Shown piece by piece: positions 23,190 through 34,924 of a stretch of 64,000 nucleotides of DNA (positions within the stretch are counted from its first letter, which is position 1; every line of letters starts with the position of its first letter). This DNA comes from Steinernema hermaphroditum (lineage: Eukaryota > Nematoda > Chromadorea > Rhabditida > Steinernematidae): the NCBI GenBank assembly GCA_030435675.1, contig CM059623.1:13796092-13860091 (forward strand). Reading direction: 5' to 3'. Both the position numbers and the translations under genes were made by a program. The notes under the pieces are model-generated. The model saw nothing but the letters and a program-made list of their open reading frames with translations. It did not search any database and had not been told where the DNA came from.

Positions 23190-25800
23190 TGATTCTTCTG
23201 GTGCCGGTCTTCTTCTGGCTTCGGCACATCAGAGTAGAACACGGCGATCCCATCAGTGTGCATGGGGATCAGAGATGCGAAAAGCTGATTCCGGTGGCGG
23301 TGGAGCACAGCGCATTTGTCTTCAACTCGGGTGGCGGCGCGGACATCGGAGTTGAAGAGCTTCTTCGGCAGTTTCCGCGGGAGACACGCGAAGAGCGGCA
23401 TCCGGATGAAACGCGTCGGTGGAGCACAACGGACGAACCGGGAACCATCAGGGCAGCTGGCTGCGCGGACTTTCAGCGAGACTTCGACTTCTCTGGCGGC
23501 GCGGGTGGAGTCGGGCGGCAGTGACTAGCTTCTTGGCAAGACGGTGGAACTACGGCTCCCTGGTGTTCCAGGCCTTCTGGGAGCCGGGAGCGATCATTGC
23601 ACCAACAATGACGGCCGAGAACGACCGCTCACTCAACTCATTCGGCTCAGACAGCCTCAGAGAGAGAGCGAGTGGACGACCCGACCGATCGCTGGGGACA
23701 TGTAAGGCGTAAGCTTTGTGTCATGGGTGTCATGCAAGGCGTAAGCTTTTGATTTACGAAATAAAGTCATTTATATTGGGTTGTTGAAATGGAAGTTTAT
23801 CAGCATAACTGAACTGGATTTCACTCAATATATTCCCCATTTGACTGCACTGTTACGTCTTGCCGTAACAATGGTTGAGGGGAGCAAATGGCTCAACCAA
23901 GTGGGGACCTCAAACTTGGGTAACTAAACCTTTTATATAAACATAAACACGCAACAATATAGAGCACGGGCATAACAAACATGAGCTCGCGCTCTATAAC
24001 AAATACGGCAACTTAACAGAAGAAAGGGAGGGCGTGATCGTTGGCCCAACAGCCGAGAGATCACGCAGACAAGTACGGTCGGTCTGCACCAGATCGTGGT
24101 GAGACCTAGACTGACATTGGACAAGAGTCGATGTGTGTGGTCAACACACAACGTGCACAACCTCAGCCCACTTCCCGGGCAAAAGCCGGATCCTTCGTTC
24201 ATAGAACACAAGGGGTTTGAGGTCGAAAAATGTTTTGCTCCAATGTTCGACCTCTTTGACTTATTTTGAGTGGTTCCCTCTGGTATCGTCAATTGTAAAG
24301 GAGCGCAGACGATAACAAGATAAAGCGAAGAGAGTGTTATAAGAATAGCAAACGACGAATCTCTCAGCTCAAGGTGGAAAGCCATTAGGTCAACTTGAAA
24401 ATGAGGTCAACTTGAAAATGTGAGGTCTCGGGTAGTCGTACTTTTTGTGGATCCAAGGGTCATTTTTTCGACATTTGGGCTCTGTTCCCTCAAAGTTCAA
24501 ATGACCTCGTGGAGTCATTATATGGGCATGGTAGCTGTGAGTGATAGCTACCTGCTACATGTCTCTATTATCTGTTATGGTACTTAACCATTTGGAACCA
24601 TTGAAGTTAACAGGGACACTCACTCGTGTCACGGTGGCGAGCGGTCGGTCCCTCCGGTCGCTCTCTGAGCGTCGGGTTGGTCAGACAGCAAACCCTGTGG
24701 CAGTTGTGACTGTTCCGGCTTCCAGAGGGAATTGGGACACCCGGAAGCCGTAGTCCCACCACCGCTGACAACAAGATGTCCGACGCCAGAAATCCGACGC
24801 CCGACGCTGCGTGAGATGTCATCCCGAAGGTCGCCGACGCTCTGAGGACACCAACACTGAGGAAGACGCAACCCGAACCCGAACCACGGATTCATCTCTC
24901 CGTAGCAGATGCGAGCTCAGAAGCCTCCTCTGACGCAGAAGCCTCCTCAAACGCCCCGAGAAGAAGAAGTTATTTCCGGAATTTCGCCGATTCCCAGATG
25001 CCCCGTGAAGCGCGCCGTCTCCCACCGGTTCAACATTAACGCCGCGCCAGGAATGAAGCCGTCTATAAGTGATATCCTCTGTTGTCTATTAATCGGTGTC
25101 ATGCAAGGCGTAACGCCTTTGATTCATGAAATAAAATCATGAAATCGTGAAGTTAACAGAACATGGTTATCCGACAAGGCCATCGTTTTGCGATTTGCTC
25201 ATGTTCTGATATATGATCAATACAGCGATAGGTGCATTCGGTAGACAAGACCCAACGATGTACGTGGTTTAAGGCAGCCACCGTCCATCACAGAATTAAT
25301 ACCATAGGAAGCCCCTACATCACTTCGCATTTCGCCATCTCGAGGTGCCAGACGGCATCCGAGAAGAACAATCAGTGGTCCCATTAGTGTGCGCTGGCGT
25401 TGAAGTGCCGAAGAGGTTGAATCCAGTCGCAGCGAACAGAGCGGGATCCCATCTTCAGCTGGTAGCGCAGACGTCGGAGTTGTAGAGTATCTTCGGCTGC
25501 TTCCGTGAGTGGAAATGACGATGAGCTGAGTCCAATGGAGGCGCGACGTTGCAGCACAGCGGGTAAAGTGGGAACCATCAGCGGAGCAGCTGGTGGCGCT
25601 TCCGACTTCGGAGTTGCAACGCTTCTTCGACTTCTCTGGCGGCGCGGGTGGAGTCGGGCGGTCGTGACGGTCTTCTTGGGAAGACGGTGAAACTACGGCT
25701 CCCTGGTGTTCCAGGCCTTCTGGAAGCCGGGAGCGATCATTTCATCGACAGCGACGGCCGAGCACGACCGCTCACTCAACTCAGTCGGCTCAGACTGAAG
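23190..25800. repeat. Dispersed GC-rich repeat family ending in AATAAA-like signal (several copies)
   Basis: Related blocks occur at about 23,200-23,770, 24,940-25,140, 25,385-25,790, 27,480-27,690, 28,565-28,890, 41,020-41,265, 41,840-41,990, 46,680-46,800 and 57,760-57,960. Landmarks are 'CAGATGCCCCGTGAAG', 'GGCGCGGGTGGAGTCGGGCG' and a 3' end with 'CCTTTGATTCATGAAATAAA'. Orientation is usually plus. The AATAAA-like ends suggest RNA-mediated spread. Long frames inside are not conserved between copies, so no gene is called. A fragment of lipase-upstream DNA lies inverted at about 25,165-25,360. Confidence 0.55.
23830..24400. other. Unique-looking stretch with a small hairpin
   Basis: A perfect 7-bp-stem hairpin, TGTTACG-TCTTGC-CGTAACA, lies near 23,850. 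A minus-strand open frame (23933-24385) starts with a leader-like hydrophobic segment but shows no known domain and poor coding character. I see nothing firmer. Confidence 0.25.
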
Positions 25801-26011
25801 CAATATGATTTCGCAAAATTAACCGTAACCTTGCTGTGAGAAACCAAATCTGTGTTGAAAAAATGGCATCCTAGCATGGAGCAAACTATGCACATTTTTG
25901 CATTTTGTTCATCTCTACAAAGTAAACGAAGGGTAAAATCGATCACATTCTTGAAGCATTGAAAGAAAATTATGTGATATCGCCATGGAAATAGTGCATG
26001 CAAAAGTTTGT

Positions 26012-27290
26012 TGTAATTTCAGGAGCTTTCGAAGTAGTTTAAATTACCATTTATCTACAAATATTTAAAGACCATAATGTCATCGTTAAATACCTTCCAA
26101 TAAATAATAAAATTTAATTTTTTCGACTTAGTTTATATTCAGCTTTCATTTTTATAAACAGCTACTTTTTTCTAATTTACAAACCAAAATTCGAACACCG
26201 ACTTCGCGGACATACTGTGGGTTGACATTACTGTCACGGCGAGTATACGATCTATTCTGAATTGATCGTTGTTCATTGACATGCAAAGAGAGCTGATCAG
26301 TGTTTCACTGTCATCACGCGATCGTGCGATCATGATCACGCGTTGCAGCGGCGCGCTGATTCTCTTCGCTAGCGCTTTCTGCAAAAATTCTTTCGCATTG
26401 GTTATTACTGCAAGTTTACGGCGCTTTATGGCTGACTGAGCCGTAAAGGAAAGCGAAGAAATGTGAACATGAAAGTGATATGTGAACAGAAAACCAATTT
26501 CATGTGACCAAAGACCTTTTTGTTTCAACTGAATGTTTGAAAACTTTGTGTTGGAACATTCTACTGGAAAGCTCATCGTTTCAATTCTTACACACGGCCT
26601 AGCATTAGGCTTGCTTTTCTTACACTTTTGGATTGTATTAAGGGGCTTGGGATTGCGCACCAATTTCGAATTGCTAAATTCGGCGGTTTGGTGGCGTGTT
26701 ACGCCGAATTTAGATTAATTCGAAGTTAAATTCGGCGCGCTAAGTACGCGCTTTTCAAACACAAAGTTTTCAAACATTCAGTTCAAACACAAAGTTCGCT
26801 CTCGTCACATGAAATTCTTTTTCTGTTCACACATCGTTTCCTTGATGGCTGAATCAGCCATAAAACGCCATAAACCTGCAGTAATATCGCATCGCCAACG
26901 CGAAAGAATTTTTGCAGAAAGCGCTAGCGAAGAGAATCAGCGCACCGCTGCAACGCATGATCATGATCGCGCGATCGCGTGATCACAGTGAAACATTGAT
27001 CAGCTCTCTTTGCATGTCAATGAACAACGATTTCAGAATAGATCGCATACATTCCGTGACTGTAATATCAACCTTAACACAGTATGTCCGTGAAGTCGGC
27101 GTTCGAATTTTGGTTTGTAAATTAGAAAAAAGTAGCTGTTTATAAAAATTAAAGATGAAGATAAATTAAGTAGAAAAAATTAAATTTTATTATTTATTGG
27201 AAGGTATTTGACGATGACAATATGGTCTTTAAGTATTTGTAGACCGGGCACATGGTAATTTCAATTACTTCGAAAACTCCTGAAATCACA
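26012..27290. repeat. Large inverted repeat (palindrome), arms of about 540 bp
   Basis: The left arm, about 26,012-26,555, is the imperfect complement of the right arm, about 26,755-27,290. Matches include the ends ('TTTCAGGAG...TTCGAAGTA'), 'CTTCCAATAAATAATAAAAT' and the run of GATCATGATCGCG-like sites. The central 200 bp contains two copies of an 'AATTTAGATTAATTCGAAG'-type segment. The right arm continues into lipase-upstream DNA exactly as the single copy at 7,235-8,060 does. Confidence 0.75.
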
Positions 27291-27701
27291 ACAAACCAAA
27301 ACGAAAACATAACAACCATCAGACCTTTTTAGTCATTTTAAGTGTTGCAAGTTCTGTATATCTATTTCATTCAGTCACGTGAAGTTCTCCCCTGTGTACA
27401 GTCGCATTCCTTTATGGTTTCGGCAATCATAAGACTACAGAACGATAACATTAGCAACAAGAAAAGGCGTTGAGTGCCATGGTTGCCGTGAGAAGCGCCC
27501 TCTGTGCCGCAAACGCCCGCGAAGAAGATGTTCCTCTATCGCATCCGAAGTGTTGCCGATTCGCAGATGCCCCGTGAAGCGTGCCGTCTGCAACCGGCTC
27601 GACATTACCGCTTCGCCAGGAATGAAGCCGGCTACTGGAGACGAGTTTACGAGTTTATTTCTCGTATCAAAGCTTACGCCTTGCGAGACGTCATATACAT
27701 A

Positions 27702-28555
27702 CAGGGTGTTCCATAAGTTCTGTAACGCCTAAAAATGGCTATATCTCGCCGAAAATTCAACGGATTCGCGCGAAAATTGGTGTACCTATAAAAGAGAACC
27801 AGGAGAACAATAATCTAGAACGATTGTTCGAAATCACCACTTTCAGCGGAAAAAAAAGGCTTCCAGAAGTTTCTTAACATTCATCGACGTGGCCACGAGC
27901 AAAGGAATCCGCGTACAGCTTTTCACGAATGAGCAGCATTTTTTTGATCAAACTCTTCTTAAATCAGCATAACCAGTGAGTTTTCCGTGAAACAGGTTCT
28001 CCTCGATCTGTTGAGTTCAAAAAAGCCACTTCCCACAGAAGTCCGTCAAGATATGGACCAAAATAAAAGGGATGGACCGAATGAAACCCGTTTTTATTGA
28101 AAAAGGTGTCCGGATTAACTCGGAAATCAATCGAGAACGGAACCTGAAGGCATAAGTGGCAAGATTCACTCAGGAGCACTTCGTAAACAAGAACTAGATG
28201 CTCCAGCAGGACCGGGCCCAGGCGCATAGCTCGAAATTATCCATGTAGGTCTCGAAACAGATCTGCCCCAAGTTAGTGGAGCAAAGATATGTGGCTATCC
28301 ACTAGCCGCGACCTGAACCCGCTGGACTATGCCATCTATGAATTCTTGGAGAATGAAGTCTCGCGAATCCGGCACACTCGCTTGGACAGTCTGAATTGAT
28401 CTCTGGAGCGAGCATGGGCAACGGACTGCTCGTGGCCACGACGAAAATTTTTAAGAAACTTCTGGAAGCCTTTTTTTTTCGCTGAAAGTGGTGATTTCGA
28501 ACAATCGTTCTAGATTATTGTTCTCCTGGTTCTCTTTTATAGGCACACCAAGTCA
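27702..28555 (+). mobile_element. Degenerate Tc1/mariner-group element with long inverted repeats
   Basis: The left end is CAGGGTGTTCCATAAGTTC, followed by an inverted repeat about 180 bp deep that pairs with about 28,425-28,550. Shared blocks include 'GATTATTGTTCTCCTGG' and 'GCTTCCAGAAGTTTCTTAA'. The extreme right 60 bp is missing. A plus-strand transposase relic reads DLNPLDYAIYEFLENEV near 28,310, the usual C-terminal catalytic block; upstream parts are broken. It sits inside an insertion that splits the lipase B upstream region. Confidence 0.65.
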
Positions 28556-30233
28556 ATCCGTAGTCGCCGGTCTTCTTCTGGCTTCGGCACAGGACACAGC
28601 ATTACATGTAGAGTAGAACGCTGTGATCCCATCAGTATGCGCGGACACCAGAGAGGCGAAGAGCTAATTCCGGAAGTGGCGCCGAGGATGGAGCACAGCG
28701 AACTCATCTTCAGCTCGAGTGGCGGCGCAGACTTCCGAGTTGTAACGCTTCTCCGGCCTCTCTGGTGGCGCGGGTGGAGTCGGGCGGTCGTGACGGTCTT
28801 CTTGGCAAGACGCTACCTGAGGCATCCTCTGTTTTGTCTATTTTCGGTGTCATACAAGACGAAATGCCTTTGATTCACGAAATGAAGTAAAGCAAAGTAA
28901 AGTGCTATGGTCGACATCGCTGAAGGTCGTTTGAGTTGAAGGTCGCCTGAGTTGAAGCGGTGGAAATTCGCCACGCCCTCTACTCAGCCTTCAACTAGCA
29001 CCATAAGAGCCTGAAGAGTTTCGTTTGAAATCGGCAGTCAAACCGGCGGTATAAGTTATAATCGCCATTCTTTCAGAATACGACGTCATCGTGATGGAAT
29101 ACCCACCGGGTTGGTCTGTGGCCATAATAACGTACGTTTTTTGACTCTTGTATCAACTACTCTAAGCGCTTTCTTATGACCTGAATCTTTACTTTAACAT
29201 TTGATCTATGACCTAGATCTATGATTTTTATTTTGGACCTTGATTAGAATTACCATTATTGCGGACGTCCTCTTACTGTCTAGTTTGAGAAGCTGTACAT
29301 AGAATATATAGACTAGTCAATAATTTTATTTTTGTTTTTTTTTTCAGCCGGCAGCTCTGTCCTCTTTTCTGGAACAAAGTTAGATAAGCTGGGACTGAGC
29401 TTCGGTTCCGACGATGGTGGCCACAGTCACATCTCACACAGTCTCAAAATTCTCTGCTTTTTTTGCCCTGTAAAAGGAAAATAGTGTAACTTTTCCAAAT
29501 AACCGAGACTACCTGTTTGTCGTTCCCTGGAGCGTGGTCGGGAGAGCAAATATTCTATTGAGTTGTTAAGTTGAAAACTGGTCACTCAGCAAATATATTT
29601 TATTTTCATAAGTTTTAGTCTCGGGTGAAATCGATTAGCGCGCTGCTGAGTAGAGTTAACTGTCACTCTACGCTATGATCGGCGGCCATTCTGTTTTGAC
29701 GGTCATTTGCACTTCGATGTGGCGAAATGCGAAGAGATATGCAGGCTGCCTATGGTATTAATTGTGTGATGGAAGGTGACTGCTTTCAACCACGTGCATC
29801 CTTGGATACCTACCGGATGTACCTATCACTGCGTTCGTCATGTATCAAAACATGAGTAAGTCTCAAAAAGATGGCCTTTTCAAATCACCATGTTCTCTTA
29901 AGTCCAGCATATAACAGGCTGTGGAGACATGCAGCAGATAGCCACCACTCACAGCTACTATGTCTACATAGCGACTCCAAGAGCTAATTTCTACTTTTTA
30001 AAAAAAGGCCAGATGTTGAAAAAATGACTGTTGAATTCCCAAAAACTCCGACTACCCGAGGCCGTTTGTTTCGAAGTTGACCCTCACAATGGCTTTCCAC
30101 TTTAAGCTGAGTGATTCATGTTTGAATGTTCTCATAACACTTTCTTCGCTCTTTCGAACCTCCATCTAAACTCGTCCATAAATAACGATATCAGAGAAAG
30201 ATACTCAAAATAAGAGAAAGGGGTCGAAAGTTG

Positions 30234-30797
30234 GGCTCTATTAGCGAATAGCGGCCAAAAGTATTTTTTGAAAGCCAAAAGTCGGAATAGCGGCCAAAAG
30301 TATTTTTTGAAAGCCAAAAGTATTTTATCACAATTTTCAATTTTTTTCACAATCAATAAATTTTAGACAACCAGCATACGTAGCACATAGAACAAACTTA
30401 ACATCACATCAGTTATTCTTCTTTGTTTTCTTGTTTCGATGTGTACGTTGTCTGGAAGACGACCGACGAGAGGGCGCAGCTGTTCTATCGCGCACCTCAA
30501 AAAGGCGAACCTCGCCAGTGTCTCGGTCTGACAAACCGAACACCCAGCCCGACTCTTTTCCAAGTTTCCGGCCTCTATGGTGCTTAGGCTTATAGAAATA
30601 AGACTCGTCGATTTCGACGACAACTGGGCGAGAAAAAAGGCCAGGCAAAGCTCGGAAGAGAGCTCCGAAGAAAGCTCGGATGAGCCCGAAGAGGAGCCCG
30701 AAGAAGAACCCGAAGAGGATGACTATTGAAAATTTCATGTTCTGTTTGTGATAAAATTGTGATAAAATACTTTTGGCCGTCATTCGCTAATAGAGCC
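30234..30797 (-). mobile_element. Merlin (IS1595-like) DNA transposon, defective
   Basis: Ends are inverted repeats starting GGCTCTATTAGCGAAT, and the element is flanked by a perfect 8-bp duplication GAAAGTTG (30226-30233 and 30798-30805). The minus strand encodes VVEIDESYF, then a basic HHRGRKLG stretch, then [18 protein letters not shown], the first-Asp region of an ISXO2-like transposase. A frameshift follows, and the N-terminal part is replaced by low-complexity repeats. The paralogous site near lipase A (about 9,335) is empty, with a single GAAAATTG. Confidence 0.85.
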
Positions 30798-31125
30798 GAA
30801 AGTTGGATCAAAAACATTTTTTTGATTCTAAACCCCATGTGTTCTATGAACGAAGGATCCGTATGATACCTAAAAAATCGGGTGATGTTATCACGTGCCA
30901 AGTACCTTGCGTAAAATATATGAGTTTTACGTAGACAAACAATCGTTGGAAGAATGACCCGTTTTCAAAATAACAACCTAATAGTATCTAGTAAACAAGC
31001 TATTGGAAAAGCCAATTGAAAGATGATTATTACTGAGACAATTTTTGGTGTGTTGCAAGAAAAGATAACCATTTTTGGTGATGAATGCCTGTTTATTTAT
31101 TAACGTGTTTGTAATTTACTAACAG

Positions 31126-32268
31126 ATTCTCATTTGTTAAGATCGTTGTTGTGCGTTTTGGCTTGCTCGGAAAGTGTGTTCCCAGACGAATACACAGACG
31201 AGTTCGGGCGCGGACCAGTCTTCGATGCTGCGGCTGTGGGATACGGACTTTGTGCCAAGCGGTGTCTAAGGCGATCGTTTGAGGATCCAATTGTGAGTAA
31301 GCAAATCCATTGCGGAGACACTCACTTGCCTTTAGACGAACTTCCCCTATAAAAATGTATGTGATGCAAACGGCAATACGTGCCAGGGCTCAGTAATGAC
31401 CGCAGTATATAAGAATCAAACAGTTATATTGGTGGCCTTCGGAGGGTCTTCAGATAGTCAATTAAAAACTGAAATTGCTAATCTGTCGTCGGCCACTCCA
31501 TGGCCTTATGGAAATGGCTCAGTCGGATTTTACTTCTACCAAGCCTTCGAGAATATCGTGCTTGCAAAGGAATCAATTGGCGAAGCCCTCAATGACACCA
31601 TAAAAAAGAATCCGACATCGGAAATCTTGATTACTGGTCACAGTCTAGGAGGAGCTTTGGCGTCGCTAACAGCACGCCATCTCATCTTCACTGGAATCAA
31701 TGCTGAGCGGATTTTTTTGGTTACTCTGGCTGAGCCGCGAATCGGTGACAAACTGTTTTCGGAAGACTTCAACGCAGCCGTAAGATAAACTTCTTGGGCT
31801 ATGAAGTTAGCCAAAGATTAATTTTGTTTTCAGGTGAAAAGAAGTGCCCGCGTTACTACGCAGTACGATCCAGTGCCCTCAGTGCCCTGGCATGGATTTG
31901 GCGGAGTCAATTACACTGCCCATGGGCACCGCATATATTATCCATACGGATCAGTGAGCCAGAAGATATTCTACGACTGCGACAGAGTGATCTGCCCGAA
32001 TGAGACGATCACAAACACCGTTTCAGCGTGCTACGACTTAAAATATCACCTTCGCTATTATGTGCCACGCATAGATCTTTTCGGAAGACATCATTGTGAT
32101 CATAGAACACCGATGCCGACACTCAATGTCAACTGTACTGCGCTTCTGCCTAGTCTCAGCGACTATCAACTCCCGTACGAACTTCCGGAATTGAAAGATG
32201 AAAACCCGAATGCTCACCTTCACAACCCGGATAACGGAAACACGAAGCCTAAATTCGCCCATCCATAA
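31126..32268 (+). CDS. Class-3 lipase-type alpha/beta hydrolase, copy B (5' end not resolved)
   Basis: Exons 31126-31292, 31336-31779 and 31834-32268 join in phase; the last two have the same lengths as in copy A. The protein keeps ITGHSLGG, LAEPRIGD, YDPVPSVPW and the HGHRIYY and YHLRYYVP His-containing segments, so the catalytic set looks intact. A leader-like SLLCVLACS precedes YTDEFGRGP. Expected to be a secreted acyl-ester hydrolase by family. Its upstream region has been enlarged by the palindrome, the mariner-like and GC-rich repeat insertion, and the Merlin element, so its regulation may differ from copy A. Confidence 0.8.
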
Positions 32269-32639
32269 TTCTCCGACTACCTTGGGCATCCTGCCTTACT
32301 TCGTGCGAAGAAGCCAGTCACCTCTACAATTAACTGTTTTCGAATCGTTCTTAACATCGCTTTCTTTTTGTAATGCTTTTGACTGCATCGTAATGATTGT
32401 ATCGTAATGAATGTATTGTACTGAAAATTTGCATGTGACCACATATGATATAGGGAAGCCGCAAAATGGTTGCGAGTTTGCACTCAAGAATCATCGGCTC
32501 GATAGATGAAAGGCCTCTCATAAAGCACGAGAAAGATCACACTTTAGTAGAGAGAAGAACAATATTATACCGTAGTCGCCGCTTCCCTTCTTTCTGCGGC
32601 ACGGAGCACGATATATTGGGTTACTAACAAGGAGAGGTC

Positions 32640-32695
32640 CCACACTGTCCGCCGCCGATTCGGCTGAAATTTGGCAGGGAGATGTGCTAGAGTGT
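32640..32695 (+). repeat. Short repeat, inverted partner at 39,120-39,180
   Basis: The core 'CGCCGATTCGGCTGAAATTT' with 'GTCCCACACTGTCC' before it reappears complemented at about 39,120-39,180. The two copies bracket the pol-helicase-LTR block in opposite orientation. Confidence 0.5.
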
Positions 32696-32853
32696 AGGAA
32701 AGCCTGATAGGTTTCATCGGTGAATGGGAGGTTTAAGTTATAAGCTAATATACGTGCACCCCATCGCGACATTTCGTTCTTCCCGAAATTTACTAGAGCT
32801 TCCGGGTAAAACCGATCCATGAATCGCTCCTCTTCGTTCAAGAAGGACTGTGG

Positions 32854-34590
32854 ATGAATGACCAGGGCGAGGCGAAAATACAGTACGTCGAAGGTAAAAA
32901 GAATTCGGTAGCTGACGCACTCTCCCGAATCGAAACTGAAGGAGTGACCCCCACAGAAGTGCACGATATAATCGAATTCCCCCGATGCTTGGCCATAAAC
33001 GAAACAGAGACGATCGATAAGCCAACCGCACTCAACCTGCTAATAACAAGATCACAGGGCGGCGGTTTTCGATCAATCAATATGGCGCGCGAACAAAGAG
33101 AGGACGTCGTCCTCGCGGCTATTATCGATCACCTAGCCAGCAACAAACCTCTGCAGTTCAGTGAGGCGACACCAGAGAGCGACAGAAATTTCGCAATGAG
33201 GCACATCGACCGCTTTAAGATCGGCGATGATAATTGCCTCTACTACACATTTTCGGCTATCAAAAAGACCGGAGAACATGAACGGGTTGCAGTAGCGGTA
33301 CCGACCAAGTGGCGGAAACCGATTTTCGATCACATGCATGGATCAAAAGCTTCCGGTGGACACAGAGACACGAGATGCACAATGCACAAATTGAGACAAT
33401 ACTTTTGGCCCCACATGAGTTCTGACATTACTGAATGGTGCCGCGCGTGCATCACGTGCCAAAAGACGTCGCACCGGAAGGCACCGAAAGTACCGATGAG
33501 ATCGATAGTATCTAACACAATTTTTGCGATCGTGGCCGCCGACATATGTGGACCGTTTCCGGAGACGGCTGGCGGAAACCGTTACTATATAAACATCATC
33601 GACCTATTTTCGAAATACGTCGTCGCAATCCCACTCAAGGAACTGACGTCGGTTACGGTAGCCGACAACATCATGAAACATTTCGTATTAATTTACGGCT
33701 GTTTCACGGAGTTGCTAACAGACAACGCTAGCATTTTCACATCACAATTTTTCAAATATTTTTGTGAACTCCTGGAAATAGACAAAATCTATTCGACACC
33801 GTATCACCATCAAGGAAATGGAGCAGTTGAACGCTCTTTTCGGACGTTTAACTTGATGCTTCGAAAAACGATGCAAAACAGCATCTCAGACTTCGACGAA
33901 TTGCTACCGTATACCCAGTGGGTTTACAACACCTCCATTTCGAGCGTTACGCACGAAACACCATACACCCTTGTATTCGGAAGAGAGCCCATAATGGGGC
34001 TAGACAAAGTTCTCAACCCTCGATCACACGAAACATTCAACAACGAACAGATTGAGGAATTCAGAGAAACACTGTTCATGAACCTCAGAGAATCATGGGC
34101 GGCAGCGCATGAAAACGCCGACACCGACCGCCAAAAACGGAAAGAAAAATACGACGAATCAGCCTCAGGAACTACGATAAAAGTTGGCGATCGAGTTTTA
34201 TTGCACAATGAAGTGCAGAAACCAGGAGTGTCCCGAAAATTCATGCTTCCGTGGGTCGGCCAGTTCAGAGTAATCGAGATCAATGACCCATATGCGGTAA
34301 TCATAAGCTGTAAAAGTCCCCAAAGTAAGCCAAAAAGGGTTCACCTGAACCAAATTAAGAAATCTTATGACGCCTTGGGCCCTGTGTGTACTTCTCGTCA
34401 GATGTCTCCCTTGGACTGTGATCTATTACAAAAGGCGAAAGCTCAAAATGTCGAGGGAAGAAGCGGCTTTGATCATAAACAGAGATTAACGCCAGAACGA
34501 ACAACGCGGGACGTGCCGCAGCCAAAACATCGCTACAGTTTACGATCCCACAGTGCCGGCGCCCCTCCCAAAAGCGACAGCGGCATTTAA
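32854..34590 (+). CDS. Ty3/Gypsy-type pol fragment: RNase H end plus integrase
   Basis: This open frame of 578 codons begins inside pol. Residues about 5-25 carry the RNase H tail YVEGKKNSVADALSR. A zinc-binding HHCC domain follows (HRDTRC...CRACITCQ). The integrase core has Asp in AADICGPF, Asp in LLTDNAS and Glu in GAVERSF, a DD35E-type spacing. The C-terminal part holds a basic SH3-like tail (VGDRVLLHNE...WVGQFRVIEI). Protease, reverse transcriptase and most of RNase H are missing, so the element is 5'-truncated and cannot be autonomous. The upstream DNA (about 32,740-32,850) shows a break. Confidence 0.9.
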   Translation: MNDQGEAKIQYVEGKKNSVADALSRIETEGVTPTEVHDIIEFPRCLAINETETIDKPTALNLLITRSQGGGFRSINMAREQREDVVLAAIIDHLASNKPLQFSEATPESDRNFAMRHIDRFKIGDDNCLYYTFSAIKKTGEHERVAVAVPTKWRKPIFDHMHGSKASGGHRDTRCTMHKLRQYFWPHMSSDITEWCRACITCQKTSHRKAPKVPMRSIVSNTIFAIVAADICGPFPETAGGNRYYINIIDLFSKYVVAIPLKELTSVTVADNIMKHFVLIYGCFTELLTDNASIFTSQFFKYFCELLEIDKIYSTPYHHQGNGAVERSFRTFNLMLRKTMQNSISDFDELLPYTQWVYNTSISSVTHETPYTLVFGREPIMGLDKVLNPRSHETFNNEQIEEFRETLFMNLRESWAAAHENADTDRQKRKEKYDESASGTTIKVGDRVLLHNEVQKPGVSRKFMLPWVGQFRVIEINDPYAVIISCKSPQSKPKRVHLNQIKKSYDALGPVCTSRQMSPLDCDLLQKAKAQNVEGRSGFDHKQRLTPERTTRDVPQPKHRYSLRSHSAGAPPKSDSGI

Positions 34591-34797
34591 ACGGCACACA
34601 AACGACGCCGCCGGACGAGAGTTACGGTATCTCCGCTCACGAAGGCCCCCGGCCTTCTCTTTTACTTTTTGCTTCATCACTATTCCCGCGCCTTCTGTCC
34701 ACTTCGACGAGCGCATCAAGCTATCGTTTTTTTTTATTTATTCCTTGCGGTTCACTCCTTATTCTGCTCCGGACTTTTTGCATCCACGATTCGTAAT

Positions 34798-34915
34798 CAT
34801 TCCAAAGCAGCGCGATTTCAAATACTCACACCCTACTGAAAAACCCCTTATTCTTGATCATTCCGAAACAGCGCGATTTCAAATACTCACACCCTAATGG
34901 AGACACCTTATTTTA
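34798..34915. repeat. Tandem repeat of about 61 bp between pol and helicase
   Basis: 'AGCGCGATTTCAAATACTCA' with flanks occurs twice (from about 34,798 and 34,859), followed by a partial third unit 'CACCTTATTTTAGA'. It lies immediately 5' of the helicase start. Confidence 0.75.
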
Positions 34916-34924
34916 GACCAGCCG

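Noticed and set aside
23189..23712. Overlapping frames of about 100 codons
   Set aside because: They lie in the dispersed GC-rich repeat and are not kept between its copies.
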